NCBI RefSeq assembly: GCF_009362735.1
Contig: NZ_WHNP01000023.1
Span: 1 to 64,000, forward strand
Reading direction: 5' to 3'
DNA length: 64,000 nt
From: Paraburkholderia franconis
GTDB lineage: Bacteria; Pseudomonadota; Gammaproteobacteria; Burkholderiales; Burkholderiaceae
The notes beneath the pieces were generated by a model that worked only from the letters and a program-made list of their open reading frames with translations, made no database searches and was not told the DNA's origin. Position 1 is the first letter of the stretch. Every line of letters starts with the position of its first letter. This document shows positions 32,043-40,810 of this stretch, one piece after another. Made by a program: the position numbers and the translations under genes.

Positions 32043-32774
32043 TCAGAACCAGCCGATCTCCTGGTAGACATGAAACTGCGCAAGGCCGATCAGCTCGTGC
32101 AGCGCGATTTCCGCGTCGAAGAGGTTTTCGCCGCGTGGCAAGAAGCCGAGTTTCGCGTGACGGGTGTTCGACACGACAGGCAGCGGCTGCATCCCGAAGC
32201 GGTGAAAGTTGAGCAGCGCCCTTGGCATGTGATAGGCGGATGTGACGAGAATCAACGAACCGTAATATCCGTCGTGCAGAATCGCTAGGACGTTGCGTGC
32301 ATTTTCGTAGGTCGTCAGGCTGTGGTTCTCGAGGATGATGTCGCCGCGTTGCACCCGGTCGCGCAGCAGGTAGGGCAGATAGGTGTCGGCTTCCGTCGCC
32401 TCGTGCTCCTGCGGATTGCCGCCGCTTACGATCACGTGACAAACGGGACTGACCTGCTTGCAGCGGGCGTAGAGGTCGGCGCTCTTGTCGATGCGGGCGT
32501 AGGCGTCCTTGGGCGGAACGAGCTTGCCGTCATGGTCATTGATGGTGCCCGTGCCGAGCAGCACGATCGCCGTATGGGGCGCGTATGTTGCGGGGGCAAC
32601 CGTCTGCCCGCCGGGTGGCGCGCCACGCTGGGTGAGGTCGAGCAGTGGCTGGGCCAGCCAGCCCGAGCCGAGCGCCCAGTAGAACGCAATCGCTGCCGCG
32701 CCGATTATCGTGCGCGCGCTGCGCAGCAGCACGAAAGCTGCAAAAAAAAGCAGCAATAAAGTTAAGAGAATCAA
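32043..32774 (-). CDS. DUF218 (YdcF/SanA/ElyC-like) membrane-anchored protein
   Basis: The protein has 243 residues. An N-terminal membrane segment (ILLTLLLLFFAAFVLL) and a second short hydrophobic stretch precede the DUF218 domain: HTAIVLLGTGTINDHDG (beta strand plus GxG loop), CHVIVSGGNPQEHEATEADTY, the conserved ENHSLTTYENARNV and ILVTSAYHMPRALLNF. Members are involved in envelope biogenesis (ElyC) or have unknown function. The start appears to be TTG 32774, just before the first helix; no good Shine-Dalgarno is seen, so the start is uncertain. It appears to be a single gene. Confidence 0.82.
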   Translation of the reverse strand: MILLTLLLLFFAAFVLLRSARTIIGAAAIAFYWALGSGWLAQPLLDLTQRGAPPGGQTVAPATYAPHTAIVLLGTGTINDHDGKLVPPKDAYARIDKSADLYARCKQVSPVCHVIVSGGNPQEHEATEADTYLPYLLRDRVQRGDIILENHSLTTYENARNVLAILHDGYYGSLILVTSAYHMPRALLNFHRFGMQPLPVVSNTRHAKLGFLPRGENLFDAEIALHELIGLAQFHVYQEIGWF

Positions 32775-32998
32775 TTTTATTGGGGTAACGTATGGTATTC
32801 GGACATTTCCACCCGCGGGCCATCGCGCCGATACGGTCGCATCGCCGCCAGTCGGAAGCAGAACGCTAGCACGGCGTTCACACGGGGACCGAAAAAAACG
32901 GCGGCCAATGCCGGAATCGCGGACCTACGGGGGAAATCTCCGGCCATCCGCGATGCGCGTGTCGACAGATGCGCCATTGTGTCGCGAACAAATAAGTC

Positions 32999-33340
32999 AT
33001 GGCTGCACTTAAAGAAAGAAGTGAGATGACCACTTATTCCAACGAAGCCGTACTTGAGGCGCTGCGACGGGCGCAATACCGTCAGGTGCCATGGGCCAAG
33101 CGCCCAGGCGTTTTCGAATATCTGCGTTCGCTTGGCATGATGGACACCGTTCGTCAAAGGACGGTCGCTCCCGCGCCGGGTTTCCATGCTCCCGTGGACA
33201 TCGCGGTGCTGACCGAACGTGGCCGCTCCGAATTTGCGCGGCTCGCCCGCGACGAGCGTTCGCTCGACTGGGATTCGCGCCGCATGCGCAACTACGTTTT
33301 TGCCGGCGCGGTCGCCGGAGAGAGGGCAGCTGCCGTCTAG
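32999..33340 (+). CDS. Hypothetical protein, 113 residues
   Basis: The start may be ATG 32999 or ATG 33026 (MTTYSNEAV), the latter with a purine-rich AGAAGTGAG upstream; both keep the same frame. The protein reads EAVLEALRRAQYRQVPWAKR, then VFEYLRSLGMMD and TERGRSEFARLARDERSLDW. It is Arg-rich, soluble and helical, and may be a small nucleic-acid-binding or winged-helix-like protein. No family is recognised. It is supported by codon pattern and lack of overlap with other genes. Confidence 0.55.
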   Translation: MAALKERSEMTTYSNEAVLEALRRAQYRQVPWAKRPGVFEYLRSLGMMDTVRQRTVAPAPGFHAPVDIAVLTERGRSEFARLARDERSLDWDSRRMRNYVFAGAVAGERAAAV

Positions 33341-33695
33341 ACGACGGGCTCTTGCAGGACGCGCGCTCACCATGACAGTGCGGCGCGCGGAAAACGCGTC
33401 GTGCGAGGCGCGTCGAGGGCATGTCGCCGCCATTTCCGCGTTTTAACCCTTTCTTTACGCATGCCGGGCGGCGTCGCGCGGCATCCGCGCCGATTGGCTC
33501 TGCAGAAACATTGGACGAAAAAAAGCCCGTATCGCGAGGATACGGGCGTACCGGAATTACTTCTGCCACGCTGTGCTTATGGCATTTGTGAGACTGGCGA
33601 CCCTGCAGGTGGTTCCCGATTTCGCAGATCTTTCCGCTGCGCCACTTTTGCTGCGCCGGCGACGGCAAGGCAATCCGCTGCTCGCGGCGCGGTTT
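33341..33695. other. 355-base gap with a minus-strand terminator
   Basis: The gap lies between the 113-residue ORF and the convergent exported-protein gene. It contains the terminator at 33518-33547 and otherwise nothing recognisable; overlapping frames in this stretch lack ribosome-binding sites. Confidence 0.5.
33518..33547 (-). terminator. Intrinsic terminator for the exported-protein gene at 33696-33968
   Basis: The stem GCCCGTAT / ATACGGGC (33525-33532 and 33540-33547) is followed on the minus strand by seven T (complement of 33518-33524). It lies about 150 bases after the stop of the minus-strand gene. Confidence 0.82.
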
Positions 33696-33968
33696 TCAGT
33701 GCGCGTCCGGTGCCCGCCGTTGCACGGCCTCGTCTCGCTGCCCGTCGGGCCGCGCGCGAACGTTACTGGCGATATCGCCGCGCAAATCCCCACGCGGCGA
33801 AGGCGGCGTGAACCCCTGATTGCGCGCTTCCGTCTGTTGCCACGCCTGAAGCGTGGCCGGCTGTTCCGGCCGCCAGTTCCAGCCCTGCTGCGGGCGTTGC
33901 TGCGCGAACGCAGTCGCGGCAATCACCGAAGCGACCATGCCGCAGACACGCAGTGACATTGGCCTCAT
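33696..33968 (-). CDS. Small exported protein, Gln/Arg-rich
   Basis: The protein has 90 residues. The signal peptide is MRPMSLRVCGMVASVIAATA followed by FA, with cleavage before QQRPQQ. The mature part, QQGWNWRPEQPATLQAWQQT and then GDLRGDIASNVRARPDGQRD, is polar, Gln/Arg-rich and probably disordered. GGGAG lies 8 bases before ATG 33968. A strong minus-strand terminator lies downstream. No family is recognised. Open frames on the opposite strand across this gene have no supporting signals. Confidence 0.68.
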   Translation of the reverse strand: MRPMSLRVCGMVASVIAATAFAQQRPQQGWNWRPEQPATLQAWQQTEARNQGFTPPSPRGDLRGDIASNVRARPDGQRDEAVQRRAPDAH

Positions 33969-34377
33969 GATCAACTCCCGACAAGCCAGTCGGGGCTTGT
34001 TTGCATACTTGTACGGTATGCCGCACTGCGAAAGCGTGCTGTAAATAAAAGTAAATGGATGTTTCGTCCCGTCACGGAAGGTATGCAGGCCGCAAAACGG
34101 GAATCGGCGGGCGACAAGGGTGGGCGCGTGCAGAACGCTGCGAACTGCGAAGCTGGCGAAGGCGCGCCGTAACGGGTGGAAAAATCCGCGGCACGGTTGA
34201 TGTGCGTTCAGCGGAGGGCTGGAGGCGTCACGATCGGATGGACATGCGGCGCCGTCGGTCCCTCACCGGGCCATTGGCAGTTTGGAAATGGAAAACGAGG
34301 GACGAAATTGGGCGAAAGCCCGGTCCCAGAAACGCACCGGGCGCCCCAAGGGGCGCCCGGCGGCGTGGTTTGCTGCG
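33969..34377. other. 409-base gap with a strong GC hairpin
   Basis: The gap lies between the divergently placed exported-protein gene and the 3' end of the DUF4096 gene. It contains the hairpin at 34337-34360. A 182-codon plus-strand frame crosses the region into the antisense of the DUF4096 gene and is not credible. Confidence 0.45.
34337..34360 (-). terminator. Strong hairpin downstream of the first DUF4096 gene
   Basis: Perfect 11-base arms CCGGGCGCCCC (34337-34347) and GGGGCGCCCGG (34350-34360) enclose a 2-base loop, 18 bases after the stop of the minus-strand gene. On the minus strand it is followed by TGCGTTTC, so the T-run is poor. It is a probable terminator or mRNA 3'-end block. Confidence 0.6.
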
Positions 34378-34779
34378 TCAGGCCATCTTGACGGGTGCGC
34401 GCCAGGATTCCGGATTGGTCCAGAACGCGCCGCGCAGACGGTCGCGGCTCGGCGGTGCCGGTGGTTTGGCCGCCGTTGCGCCAATGCGTCCGCGCAACGA
34501 AATCTCACGGCCACTCGTGCCCAGCCGCTTGACTATTTCGGCGAGCGTGCCGTCGGCTTGCCATTCGTCGAAACGGCGACGGCACGTCGGCGGCGACGGA
34601 TAGCGGCCCGGCAACTTGGACCAGCCTTCCCCCGTCGACAAAACCCACAACACGGCGTTGACTACCGCGCGAGCTTCGACGCGTGGTCGACCACGGCGTT
34701 CGCTCCGTGCCGGCTCCGCACAGAACAACGCCTCGACCAGCGCCCACTCGTTGTCTCTCAAATCGTCGAACACCATCAT
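34378..34779 (-). CDS. DUF4096 protein: IS5-type transposase N-terminal domain without a catalytic domain
   Basis: The protein has 133 residues. The first 95 match the N-terminal helix-turn-helix region of IS5-family transposases: FDDLRDNEWALVEALF, RRGRPRVEARAVVNAVLWVL, GEGWSKLPGRYPSPPTCRRR and FDEWQADGTLAEIVKRL. The DDE nuclease part is missing and is replaced by a Pro/Arg-rich tail (KPPAPPSRDRLRG...) ending at a regular stop. GAGGTG lies before ATG 34779, and a hairpin follows the stop. No terminal inverted repeats or flanking duplications were seen. It looks like an exapted DNA-binding protein rather than a broken IS. A second homologue lies at 62267-62725. Confidence 0.78.
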   Translation of the reverse strand: MMVFDDLRDNEWALVEALFCAEPARSERRGRPRVEARAVVNAVLWVLSTGEGWSKLPGRYPSPPTCRRRFDEWQADGTLAEIVKRLGTSGREISLRGRIGATAAKPPAPPSRDRLRGAFWTNPESWRAPVKMA

Positions 34780-35197
34780 GTTTCACCTCAGCGAAGCTAA
34801 CTCCGGTGCGCTGCCCCGCGCTGCGCACTCTTCATGCACCCGAATCCATATCGGGCGCCGGCGGAGAGCCGGCCTGTACCGTTGCGAACCGCTTTTCTCG
34901 CCAGTCCGAATCGGCGCCGACTCTTGTGCAGGAGGAAACGCACGAAGCGTGCCATCTTTCACCCAACCGCCTCGAAGCCTCGCCGCATCAAGCCGTTACG
35001 GGCGTTAGCCTGGCCCGTATGAGAATCCAAAAAAACCATTCAGCAAATCGGGACAATCACCAATCTTGTGCAATCAGGCCCGCCCCGCGTGCGTTTGCGC
35101 CTTCTTGCTGCATTGCAGCGACGCGAAAGAAGCGATGCGTAAACCCATCGCAGGTCATAAAATTGGCATCAAACAACATTATTTATGAGGGGAGCAG
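34780..35197. other. 418-base divergent intergenic region upstream of the LysR gene
   Basis: It holds the promoters of the DUF4096 and LysR genes. The last 40 bases before the LysR start are AT-rich (around 35156-35190) and probably contain the promoter and a LysR-type operator, but I cannot fix one. No RNA gene or ORF is supported. Confidence 0.4.
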
Positions 35198-36100
35198 ATG
35201 AATGTGACGCTGCGTCAACTGCGCGTGTTCATCGAAGTGGCGCGCCTGCAGAGCTTCAGCCGGGCGGGGAGCGAAATCGGGCTGACGCAGTCGGCCGTGA
35301 GCCGGTGCGTGCGCGAGCTGGAAGCAGAAATCGGCCTGAAGCTGATCGACCGGACCACCCGCGAGGTCCAGCTCACCGACGTCGGCGGCAATCTGGTCGC
35401 GAGCGTGTCGCGGCTGCTCGGTGATCTCGACGATGCGCTGCGCGAAATCCGCGAAATCGGCGAGCAGCGGCGCGGCCGCGTGATGGTGGCCGCCAGCCCG
35501 ACGATCGCTTGCCGGCTGATGCCGCAGATCGTCGCGGCTTGCGGCAAGCAGTATCCGTTCATCACGCTCGGCCTGCGCGACGACGTGCAGAGCGACGTGG
35601 TGCGCAAGGTCAAGTCGGGCGAGGTGGATTTCGGCGTGATCATCGGTCCCGTGTCCGCGGACGATCTGATCGCCGAGGCGCTGATGACCGACTCGTTCTG
35701 CCTCGTCTCGCGCGACGATCATCCGCTTGCGGGGCGCAGCGAAGTGGCGTGGCGCGAGCTGGAAGGCGAGCGTCTCGTGTTGCTCGATCATGCGTCGGGC
35801 AGCCGGCCGATCATCGACGCCGCGCTGGAGGAGTACGGCGTCAGCGCGAACGTCGTGCAGGAGCTCGGCCATCCGTCGACGGTGTACGGACTGGTGCAGG
35901 AGGGCATCGGCGTGAGCGTGCTGCCGTGGCTCGCGATGCCGTTGCCGGCGGGGTCGTCGCTGGTCACGCGGGCGCTCGTGCCGCGCGCCGAGCGGACCGT
36001 CGAGCTGGTGCGGCGGCGCGACCGCTCGCTGTCTCCGGCTGCCGATGCCGTGTGGAACCTGATCCACCAGGTGCCAGGACGCACGGAAGACTTGCGCTGA
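35198..36100 (+). CDS. LysR-family transcriptional regulator
   Basis: The protein has 300 residues, the normal length. The helix-turn-helix is MNVTLRQLRVFIEVARLQSF, then SRAGSEIGLTQSAVSRCVRE with the recognition helix, then the linker LIDRTTREVQLTDVG. The effector domain spans about residues 93-295, with VMVAASPTIACRLMPQIVAA, VDFGVIIGP and GIGVSVLPWLAMP. GAGGGGAG precedes ATG 35198. The gene immediately downstream, on the same strand, is an aminotransferase 85 bases away; LysR regulators more often control divergent genes, so the target is open. Confidence 0.93.
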   Translation: MNVTLRQLRVFIEVARLQSFSRAGSEIGLTQSAVSRCVRELEAEIGLKLIDRTTREVQLTDVGGNLVASVSRLLGDLDDALREIREIGEQRRGRVMVAASPTIACRLMPQIVAACGKQYPFITLGLRDDVQSDVVRKVKSGEVDFGVIIGPVSADDLIAEALMTDSFCLVSRDDHPLAGRSEVAWRELEGERLVLLDHASGSRPIIDAALEEYGVSANVVQELGHPSTVYGLVQEGIGVSVLPWLAMPLPAGSSLVTRALVPRAERTVELVRRRDRSLSPAADAVWNLIHQVPGRTEDLR

Positions 36101-36185
36101 GGGGGCGTGGCGCGCTGCGGGTTCGCGGCCCCGTATTTTGCGACACGCTACACTCGCATTTTTCACCGACCCGCCGGGATCTTCG

Positions 36186-37373
36186 ATGAGCGAAACCGAT
36201 TTGCCCCCGTTCCCCAGTGCACGCGATGCCGTGCGCTCGCTGCGTGCGTCGCAGATCCGCGAAGTCGCGAACGCCGGCTTCGGTGTGCCTGATGTGCTGC
36301 CGTTCTGGTTCGGCGAGTCGGACCGCGTGACGCCGCCGTTCATCCGCGATGCCGCGAGCGCGGCGCTTGCGTCCGGCGCGACGTTTTACACGCACAACCT
36401 CGGCATTGCGCCGTTGCGCGAGACGCTCGCCCGCTACGTGAGCGCGCTGCATGGGCCGACATCGGTCGAGCATGTAGCCGTCACGAGCGCGGGCGTCAAC
36501 GCGCTGATGCTGGCCGCGCAGCTGGTGGTCGGCGCAGGCGACCGCGTGGTGGCCGTGACGCCGCTGTGGCCGAATCTCGTCGAAATTCCGAAAATTCTCG
36601 GCGCGCACGTCGAAACCGTGTCGCTCGTCTATGGTGCAGGCGGCTGGCAACTCGACCTGGAGCGGCTGCTCGCGGCGCTCACGCCGGACACGAAGCTGCT
36701 GATGCTGAACTCGCCGAACAATCCGACGGGCTGGGTGATGAGCCGCGACGAGCAGCGCGCCGTACTCGATCATTGCCGACACCTGGGCATCTGGGTCGTC
36801 GCCGACGAAGTCTACGAACGTCTTTATTACGCGGGCGAGCCGGGGCAATGCGCGCCTTCGTTCCTCGATCTCGCGGGACGGGACGAACGCGTGATCTGCG
36901 TGAACTCGTTTTCGAAAGCCTGGCTGATGACGGGCTGGCGGCTCGGCTGGATTGTCGCGCCGACGTCGCTGATGGACGACCTCGGCAAGCTCGTCGAGTA
37001 CAACACTTCGTGTGCGCCGGCGTTCGTGCAGCAGGCGGGCATTGCCGCCATCGAGCAGGGCGCGCAGTTCACGCGTGAGCTGGTCGGCGAGCTGCGGGCA
37101 TCGCGCGATCATCTGGTGGGCGCGCTGTCGGCGCTGCCGGGCGTCGATGTGAAAGCGCCGCCGGGCGCGATGTACGTGTTCTTCTCGTTGCCGGGTGCTT
37201 CGCGCAGCCTCGATCTGTGCAAGGCGCTCGTGCGCGAGGCGGGGCTTGGCCTTGCGCCTGGCAGCGCGTTCGGCCCGGAGGGAGAGGGCTTCGTGCGCTG
37301 GTGCTATGCGTGCGACACGGCGCGTCTCGACGCGGGCGTCGAACGGCTCAAGGAGTATCTCGCGCGCCATTGA
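36186..37373 (+). CDS. PLP-dependent class I/II aminotransferase
   Basis: The protein has 395 residues. Fold-type I features: ATFYTHNLGIAPLRETLARY, SAGVNALMLAAQLVVGAGD, LMLNSPNNPTGWVMS (the NPTG motif with the Asn that contacts PLP), VADEVYERLYY and the Schiff-base lysine in NSFSKAWLMTGWRLGW (about residue 243). The C-terminal Arg of the family is in FVRWCYACDTARLD. It belongs with the aspartate/valine-pyruvate-like branch; the substrate cannot be told. The start is ATG 36186. It lies directly downstream of the LysR gene in the same orientation. Confidence 0.9.
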   Translation: MSETDLPPFPSARDAVRSLRASQIREVANAGFGVPDVLPFWFGESDRVTPPFIRDAASAALASGATFYTHNLGIAPLRETLARYVSALHGPTSVEHVAVTSAGVNALMLAAQLVVGAGDRVVAVTPLWPNLVEIPKILGAHVETVSLVYGAGGWQLDLERLLAALTPDTKLLMLNSPNNPTGWVMSRDEQRAVLDHCRHLGIWVVADEVYERLYYAGEPGQCAPSFLDLAGRDERVICVNSFSKAWLMTGWRLGWIVAPTSLMDDLGKLVEYNTSCAPAFVQQAGIAAIEQGAQFTRELVGELRASRDHLVGALSALPGVDVKAPPGAMYVFFSLPGASRSLDLCKALVREAGLGLAPGSAFGPEGEGFVRWCYACDTARLDAGVERLKEYLARH

Positions 37374-37463
37374 GCGCATCGGTAAAGTTGAGAACGCGGC
37401 GCGGCGCCTCGCACCGTTATGCACGGCGGCGTACCCCGATTAAGGTGCAGTTTGGATTTCGTC

Positions 37464-37492
37464 TTTACGCACCGATTGTTTTTGCGTAATAT
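37464..37492 (+). promoter_or_regulatory. Candidate sigma-70 promoter for scpB
   Basis: TTTACG and TAATAT are separated by exactly 17 bases (-35 at 37464-37469, -10 at 37487-37492). Each hexamer matches consensus at 4 of 6 positions. It lies in the 312-base gap between the aminotransferase and scpB; nothing else was recognised in that gap. Confidence 0.4.
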
Positions 37493-37685
37493 GGCAGCCA
37501 GTCACGCGGTTCCCTCGCGGAATTTCGCTGCTCCGTCGTCCGGCTGGGTATGGCTCGATGCCTGTTTCGCCTCCCCCCGGTGCGTGCTCCCATCAATATG
37601 ACCGATCAAAATCGGGCGAGCGCGTCTTCAGTTCCACATCGTCTGTTTGATCCGGTTCTTTGACCACAGGGTCTGACCTAGCTGC

Positions 37686-38753
37686 ATGAATACCCAAGAG
37701 GCGAAGATCGTCCTCGAGACTGCCTTGATCTGCGCGCAGGAGCCGTTGAAGATCGCTGATTTGCGTAAGCTCTTTGCCGACGGCGTGTCGGCAGACACGG
37801 TTCGCACGTTGCTTGAAGACCTGAAGCAGGACTGGTCCGGACGCGGTGTCGAACTCGTCGGACTGGCTTCCGGCTGGCGTTTTCAGAGCAAGCCGGCGAT
37901 GCGCACGTATCTCGACCGCCTGAATCCCGAGAAGCCGCCGAAGTACTCGCGCGCGGTGCTCGAGACGCTGGCGATCATCGCGTACCGGCAGCCTGTCACG
38001 CGCGGCGATATCGAAGAGATTCGCGGCGTGACCGTGAACACGCAGGTCGTCAAGCAGCTCGAAGACCGCGGCTGGATCGAAGTGATCGGCCATCGTGACG
38101 TACCGGGGCGCCCCGCACTGTATGCGACGACGCGTTCGTTCCTCGACGACCTCGGCCTGAAGTCGCTCGAAGAACTGCCGCCGCTCGACGATCCGTCGGC
38201 GCAGTCAAACATGGATCTGCTCACGCAGCATGCGATCGAATTCGCGGACGGCGAAGCGTGTGCAGAGAGCGCTGCAACGGATGTGAGCGAGGTCGATGGC
38301 ACGGCTCATGCTGCATCGGAAGCAGAGGAACCCGCTGGCGCCGCCGAAGCCGAGGCTCAGGCGGAGCCAGCTGGCGAGCAATCGGAGCCTGCGGAAGAAG
38401 CGCATGCAATGCACGGCGTAACGCAAGACACGCAAGGCACGCAAGACGCCGTGCCCGACGACGCTAAAAGCAGCATCGGGCAATCAGACGTGTTGGCGCC
38501 CACCGAACAGCACAGCACCGCACAGGCGGCGCATGAAACGGAGCCGGCTCACCAAGCCGGATCTGCCGCGCAGTCGGAAGACGGACACGAAGACACGCGC
38601 GAATCGCATAACGAGACCGGGCACGCGCAGCGCGCCAATCCGGCCGGAACAGACCAGACTCACGCGGTGCATGACGATCGGCACGATCGCCGCGATACCG
38701 CCCAGGACGCAGGCGAGCTGACCGACGACGAAGCCGAGTCGCGCAGCGCCTGA
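37686..38753 (+). CDS. scpB: Segregation and condensation protein ScpB with a long acidic tail
   Basis: The protein has 355 residues. Residues 1 to about 180 form the two winged helices of ScpB: MNTQEAKIVLETALICAQEP, SGWRFQSKPAMRTYLDRLNP, SRAVLETLAIIAYRQPVTRG, and IEEIRGVTVNTQVVKQLEDR leading into GWIEVIGHRDVPGRPALY. ScpB dimers join ScpA and SMC in the condensin that organises the chromosome. Residues about 185-355 are an acidic Ala/Glu/His/Asp-rich disordered tail; most ScpB proteins stop near 200. The scpA gene is not adjacent in the window. It leads the block scpB-rluB-rimP; a hairpin (38772-38790) lies between scpB and rluB. Confidence 0.94.
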   Translation: MNTQEAKIVLETALICAQEPLKIADLRKLFADGVSADTVRTLLEDLKQDWSGRGVELVGLASGWRFQSKPAMRTYLDRLNPEKPPKYSRAVLETLAIIAYRQPVTRGDIEEIRGVTVNTQVVKQLEDRGWIEVIGHRDVPGRPALYATTRSFLDDLGLKSLEELPPLDDPSAQSNMDLLTQHAIEFADGEACAESAATDVSEVDGTAHAASEAEEPAGAAEAEAQAEPAGEQSEPAEEAHAMHGVTQDTQGTQDAVPDDAKSSIGQSDVLAPTEQHSTAQAAHETEPAHQAGSAAQSEDGHEDTRESHNETGHAQRANPAGTDQTHAVHDDRHDRRDTAQDAGELTDDEAESRSA

Positions 38754-38771
38754 CGTAACCGTACCTTTTGA

Positions 38772-38790
38772 CGCGCCCGCAACGGGCGCG
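38772..38790 (+). other. GC-rich hairpin between scpB and rluB
   Basis: CGCGCCCG (38772-38779), a 3-base loop, then CGGGCGCG (38783-38790). It is not followed by a T-run long enough for termination and is 23 bases before the rluB start, so it may adjust rluB translation or transcript stability. Confidence 0.45.
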
Positions 38791-38813
38791 CGACCAGACA
38801 TTTTGAGGTTGTT

Positions 38814-40553
38814 TTGACAGACATCCACGACACCGATTCGCCCGAATCCGAGCGCGCCGTTGCGGCCGCGCGCCCCGACGAGACGCGTACGGCGCAAACA
38901 TCGGCGACTGATAGCGAGAGGCCCGCGCAGGCGCACGACGCCGAAGGCGAAGAGCGTCCGCGCCGCGGCCTGCGCCGTGGTCCGCGCAGCCTGATCGCGC
39001 GTCGCCGCGCCGGCACGAAGGCGAAGACGGCGGAAGCCGCCGACACGCAGCCGGTGCCCATCGCGACGGAAGCGCCGCCCGACAGCGAAGTCGTCGCGCA
39101 GGTGCGCACGCCGCGCAAGGACGCGGGCGCGAAGGGGCAAGGCGGCCAGGGCGGCCGCCGCGCGGGCGGCAAGCAGGGCGGACAGCAAGGCGGCCAGCGC
39201 AAGAATCGCGGCGGCGGTAGCGTTGCGGCGCCCGCAGCGGCCGCCGACGGTGACAAGCAGGATGACCTGTTCGCGTACGTGACGTCGCCGGCATTCGATG
39301 CCGACAACTCCACGACGGGCGGCGTGCGCGCGCCGATGCTGCGCCGTGGCCGCGCCGCGGCGCCCAAGCGCGTGCTGGCGCCGGACGACGACGCCCCCAA
39401 ACTGCATAAGGTGCTCGCCGAAGCGGGCATGGGCTCGCGCCGCGAGATGGAAGAGCTGATCGTCGCTGGCCGCGTGTCGGTGAACGGCGAGCCGGCTCAC
39501 ATCGGCCAGCGGATCATGCCGACCGATCTCGTGCGCATCAACGGCAAGCCCGTCAAGCGCAAGCTGCAGAACAAGCCGCCGCGCGTGCTGCTGTATCACA
39601 AGCCGACGGGCGAAATCGTCAGCCACGCCGACCCGGAAGGCCGTCCTTCCGTGTTCGACAAGCTGCCGCCGATGAAGACGGCAAAGTGGCTCGCCGTTGG
39701 CCGTCTGGACTTCAATACGGAAGGCCTGTTGATGCTCACCACGTCGGGCGACCTGGCTAACCGCTTCATGCATCCGCGCTACAGCGTCGAGCGCGAATAC
39801 GCGGTGCGCGTCGTCGGCGAGCTGACGGAAGGCAACCGGCAAAAGCTGTTGCACGGCGTCGAGCTGGACGACGGTCCGGCGAACTTCCTGCGCATCCGCG
39901 ATGGCGGCGGTGAAGGCACGAATCACTGGTATCACGTCGCGCTCGCCGAAGGGCGTAACCGCGAAGTGCGTCGCATGTTCGAGGCCGTCGGCCTGATGGT
40001 CAGCCGGCTGATCCGCACGCGTCATGGCCCGATCCTGCTGCCGCGCGGTCTCAAGCGCGGCCGCTGGGAAGAGCTCGAGGACAATCAGGTGCGCAGCCTG
40101 ATGGCATCGGTGGGCCTGAAGGCGCCGACCGAAGAGAAGAGCGGCGGCCGCCGCAACGAGCCGGAACGCCGTCAGCCGGATCCGATGCAGACGTCGATGG
40201 GCTTCATCAACCGCGAGCCAGTGCTGATGTCACATGGTCGCTTCGATCAGCAGCCGCGAGGCGGGCAGGGTCGCCGCGGCAAGGCACCGAGCGCGTTCGG
40301 CGGGGTGAATTCCGGCTTGGGCGGATTCGGCAACACGAACGGCAATCGCGAAGGTCGTGGCCGCGATGTCGATGGCAATCGCGCGCCGTCGGGCAACCGT
40401 GCAGCAGCGGGCGGCAATGCGAAGCGCGGCGGCGGCGGCAATCGCACGCCGAACGGTAATCGTGCGAACAGCGGTAATCGCGCCGGCGGCAACCCGAACG
40501 CCGGCGGCAACCGCAGCGGCGGCGCGCCGCGCAACCGTTCGCGCGGACGCTGA
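38814..40553 (+). CDS. rluB: 23S rRNA pseudouridine synthase RluB with long low-complexity extensions
   Basis: The protein has 579 residues (E. coli RluB about 290). The core spans about residues 195-445: S4 domain KLHKVLAEAGMGSRREMEEL, then LLYHKPTGEIVSHADPEGRP, the catalytic motif AVGRLDFNTEGLLMLTTSGD with its Asp, and ALAEGRNREVRRMFEAVGL. It makes pseudouridine at position 2605 of 23S rRNA in the family. The N-terminal 190 residues are charged and Gly/Arg/Gln-rich, and the C-terminal 110 are Gly/Asn/Arg repeats (NRA-GGN type), RNA-binding-like and probably disordered. The start is TTG 38814, with GAGG upstream. It is followed by a long gap before rimP. Confidence 0.93.
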   Translation: MTDIHDTDSPESERAVAAARPDETRTAQTSATDSERPAQAHDAEGEERPRRGLRRGPRSLIARRRAGTKAKTAEAADTQPVPIATEAPPDSEVVAQVRTPRKDAGAKGQGGQGGRRAGGKQGGQQGGQRKNRGGGSVAAPAAAADGDKQDDLFAYVTSPAFDADNSTTGGVRAPMLRRGRAAAPKRVLAPDDDAPKLHKVLAEAGMGSRREMEELIVAGRVSVNGEPAHIGQRIMPTDLVRINGKPVKRKLQNKPPRVLLYHKPTGEIVSHADPEGRPSVFDKLPPMKTAKWLAVGRLDFNTEGLLMLTTSGDLANRFMHPRYSVEREYAVRVVGELTEGNRQKLLHGVELDDGPANFLRIRDGGGEGTNHWYHVALAEGRNREVRRMFEAVGLMVSRLIRTRHGPILLPRGLKRGRWEELEDNQVRSLMASVGLKAPTEEKSGGRRNEPERRQPDPMQTSMGFINREPVLMSHGRFDQQPRGGQGRRGKAPSAFGGVNSGLGGFGNTNGNREGRGRDVDGNRAPSGNRAAAGGNAKRGGGGNRTPNGNRANSGNRAGGNPNAGGNRSGGAPRNRSRGR

Positions 40554-40775
40554 TCGTCCCGGTGCTGCGGGCGGTCTCGGGCTCGAGCCGTCTGCCATGA
40601 GGTTGTGATTACACTGCGGGTGTTTTGTGTCGGGATTCGTTTCCGCCATTTGCAGATGCGTTCAAGCTGTTTCGAGCGCGGGCGCAAACCCGCGCGAACT
40701 GCCGAAAAAGCCCAGCTTTAACGCTTGATTGCGGCGAAATCAGCCGCAAGTGCGCTTGGCGAGCCCGCCGGCGGT

Positions 40776-40804
40776 TTGCGTTTGTCCTGAAAAATGGCTA
40801 CAAT
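40776..40804 (+). promoter_or_regulatory. Candidate sigma-70 promoter upstream of rimP
   Basis: TTGCGT (40776-40781), a 17-base spacer, then TACAAT (40799-40804). The -10 is 5 of 6 and the -35 is 3 of 6. Transcription would begin near 40811 and meet the terminator at 40867-40891 after about 80 bases. Confidence 0.55.
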
Positions 40805-40810
40805 CGCAAA

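Noticed and set aside
34055..34603. A 182-codon plus-strand frame in the gap after the small exported gene
   Set aside because: It runs into the antisense of the DUF4096 gene, crosses a strong hairpin and has no ribosome-binding site or recognisable sequence.
34378..34779. A simple broken IS5 element
   Set aside because: There are no inverted repeats, target duplications or remnants of the DDE domain in the flanking sequence, and the gene has intact expression signals and a homologue with the same layout. It is kept as a probable resident gene.
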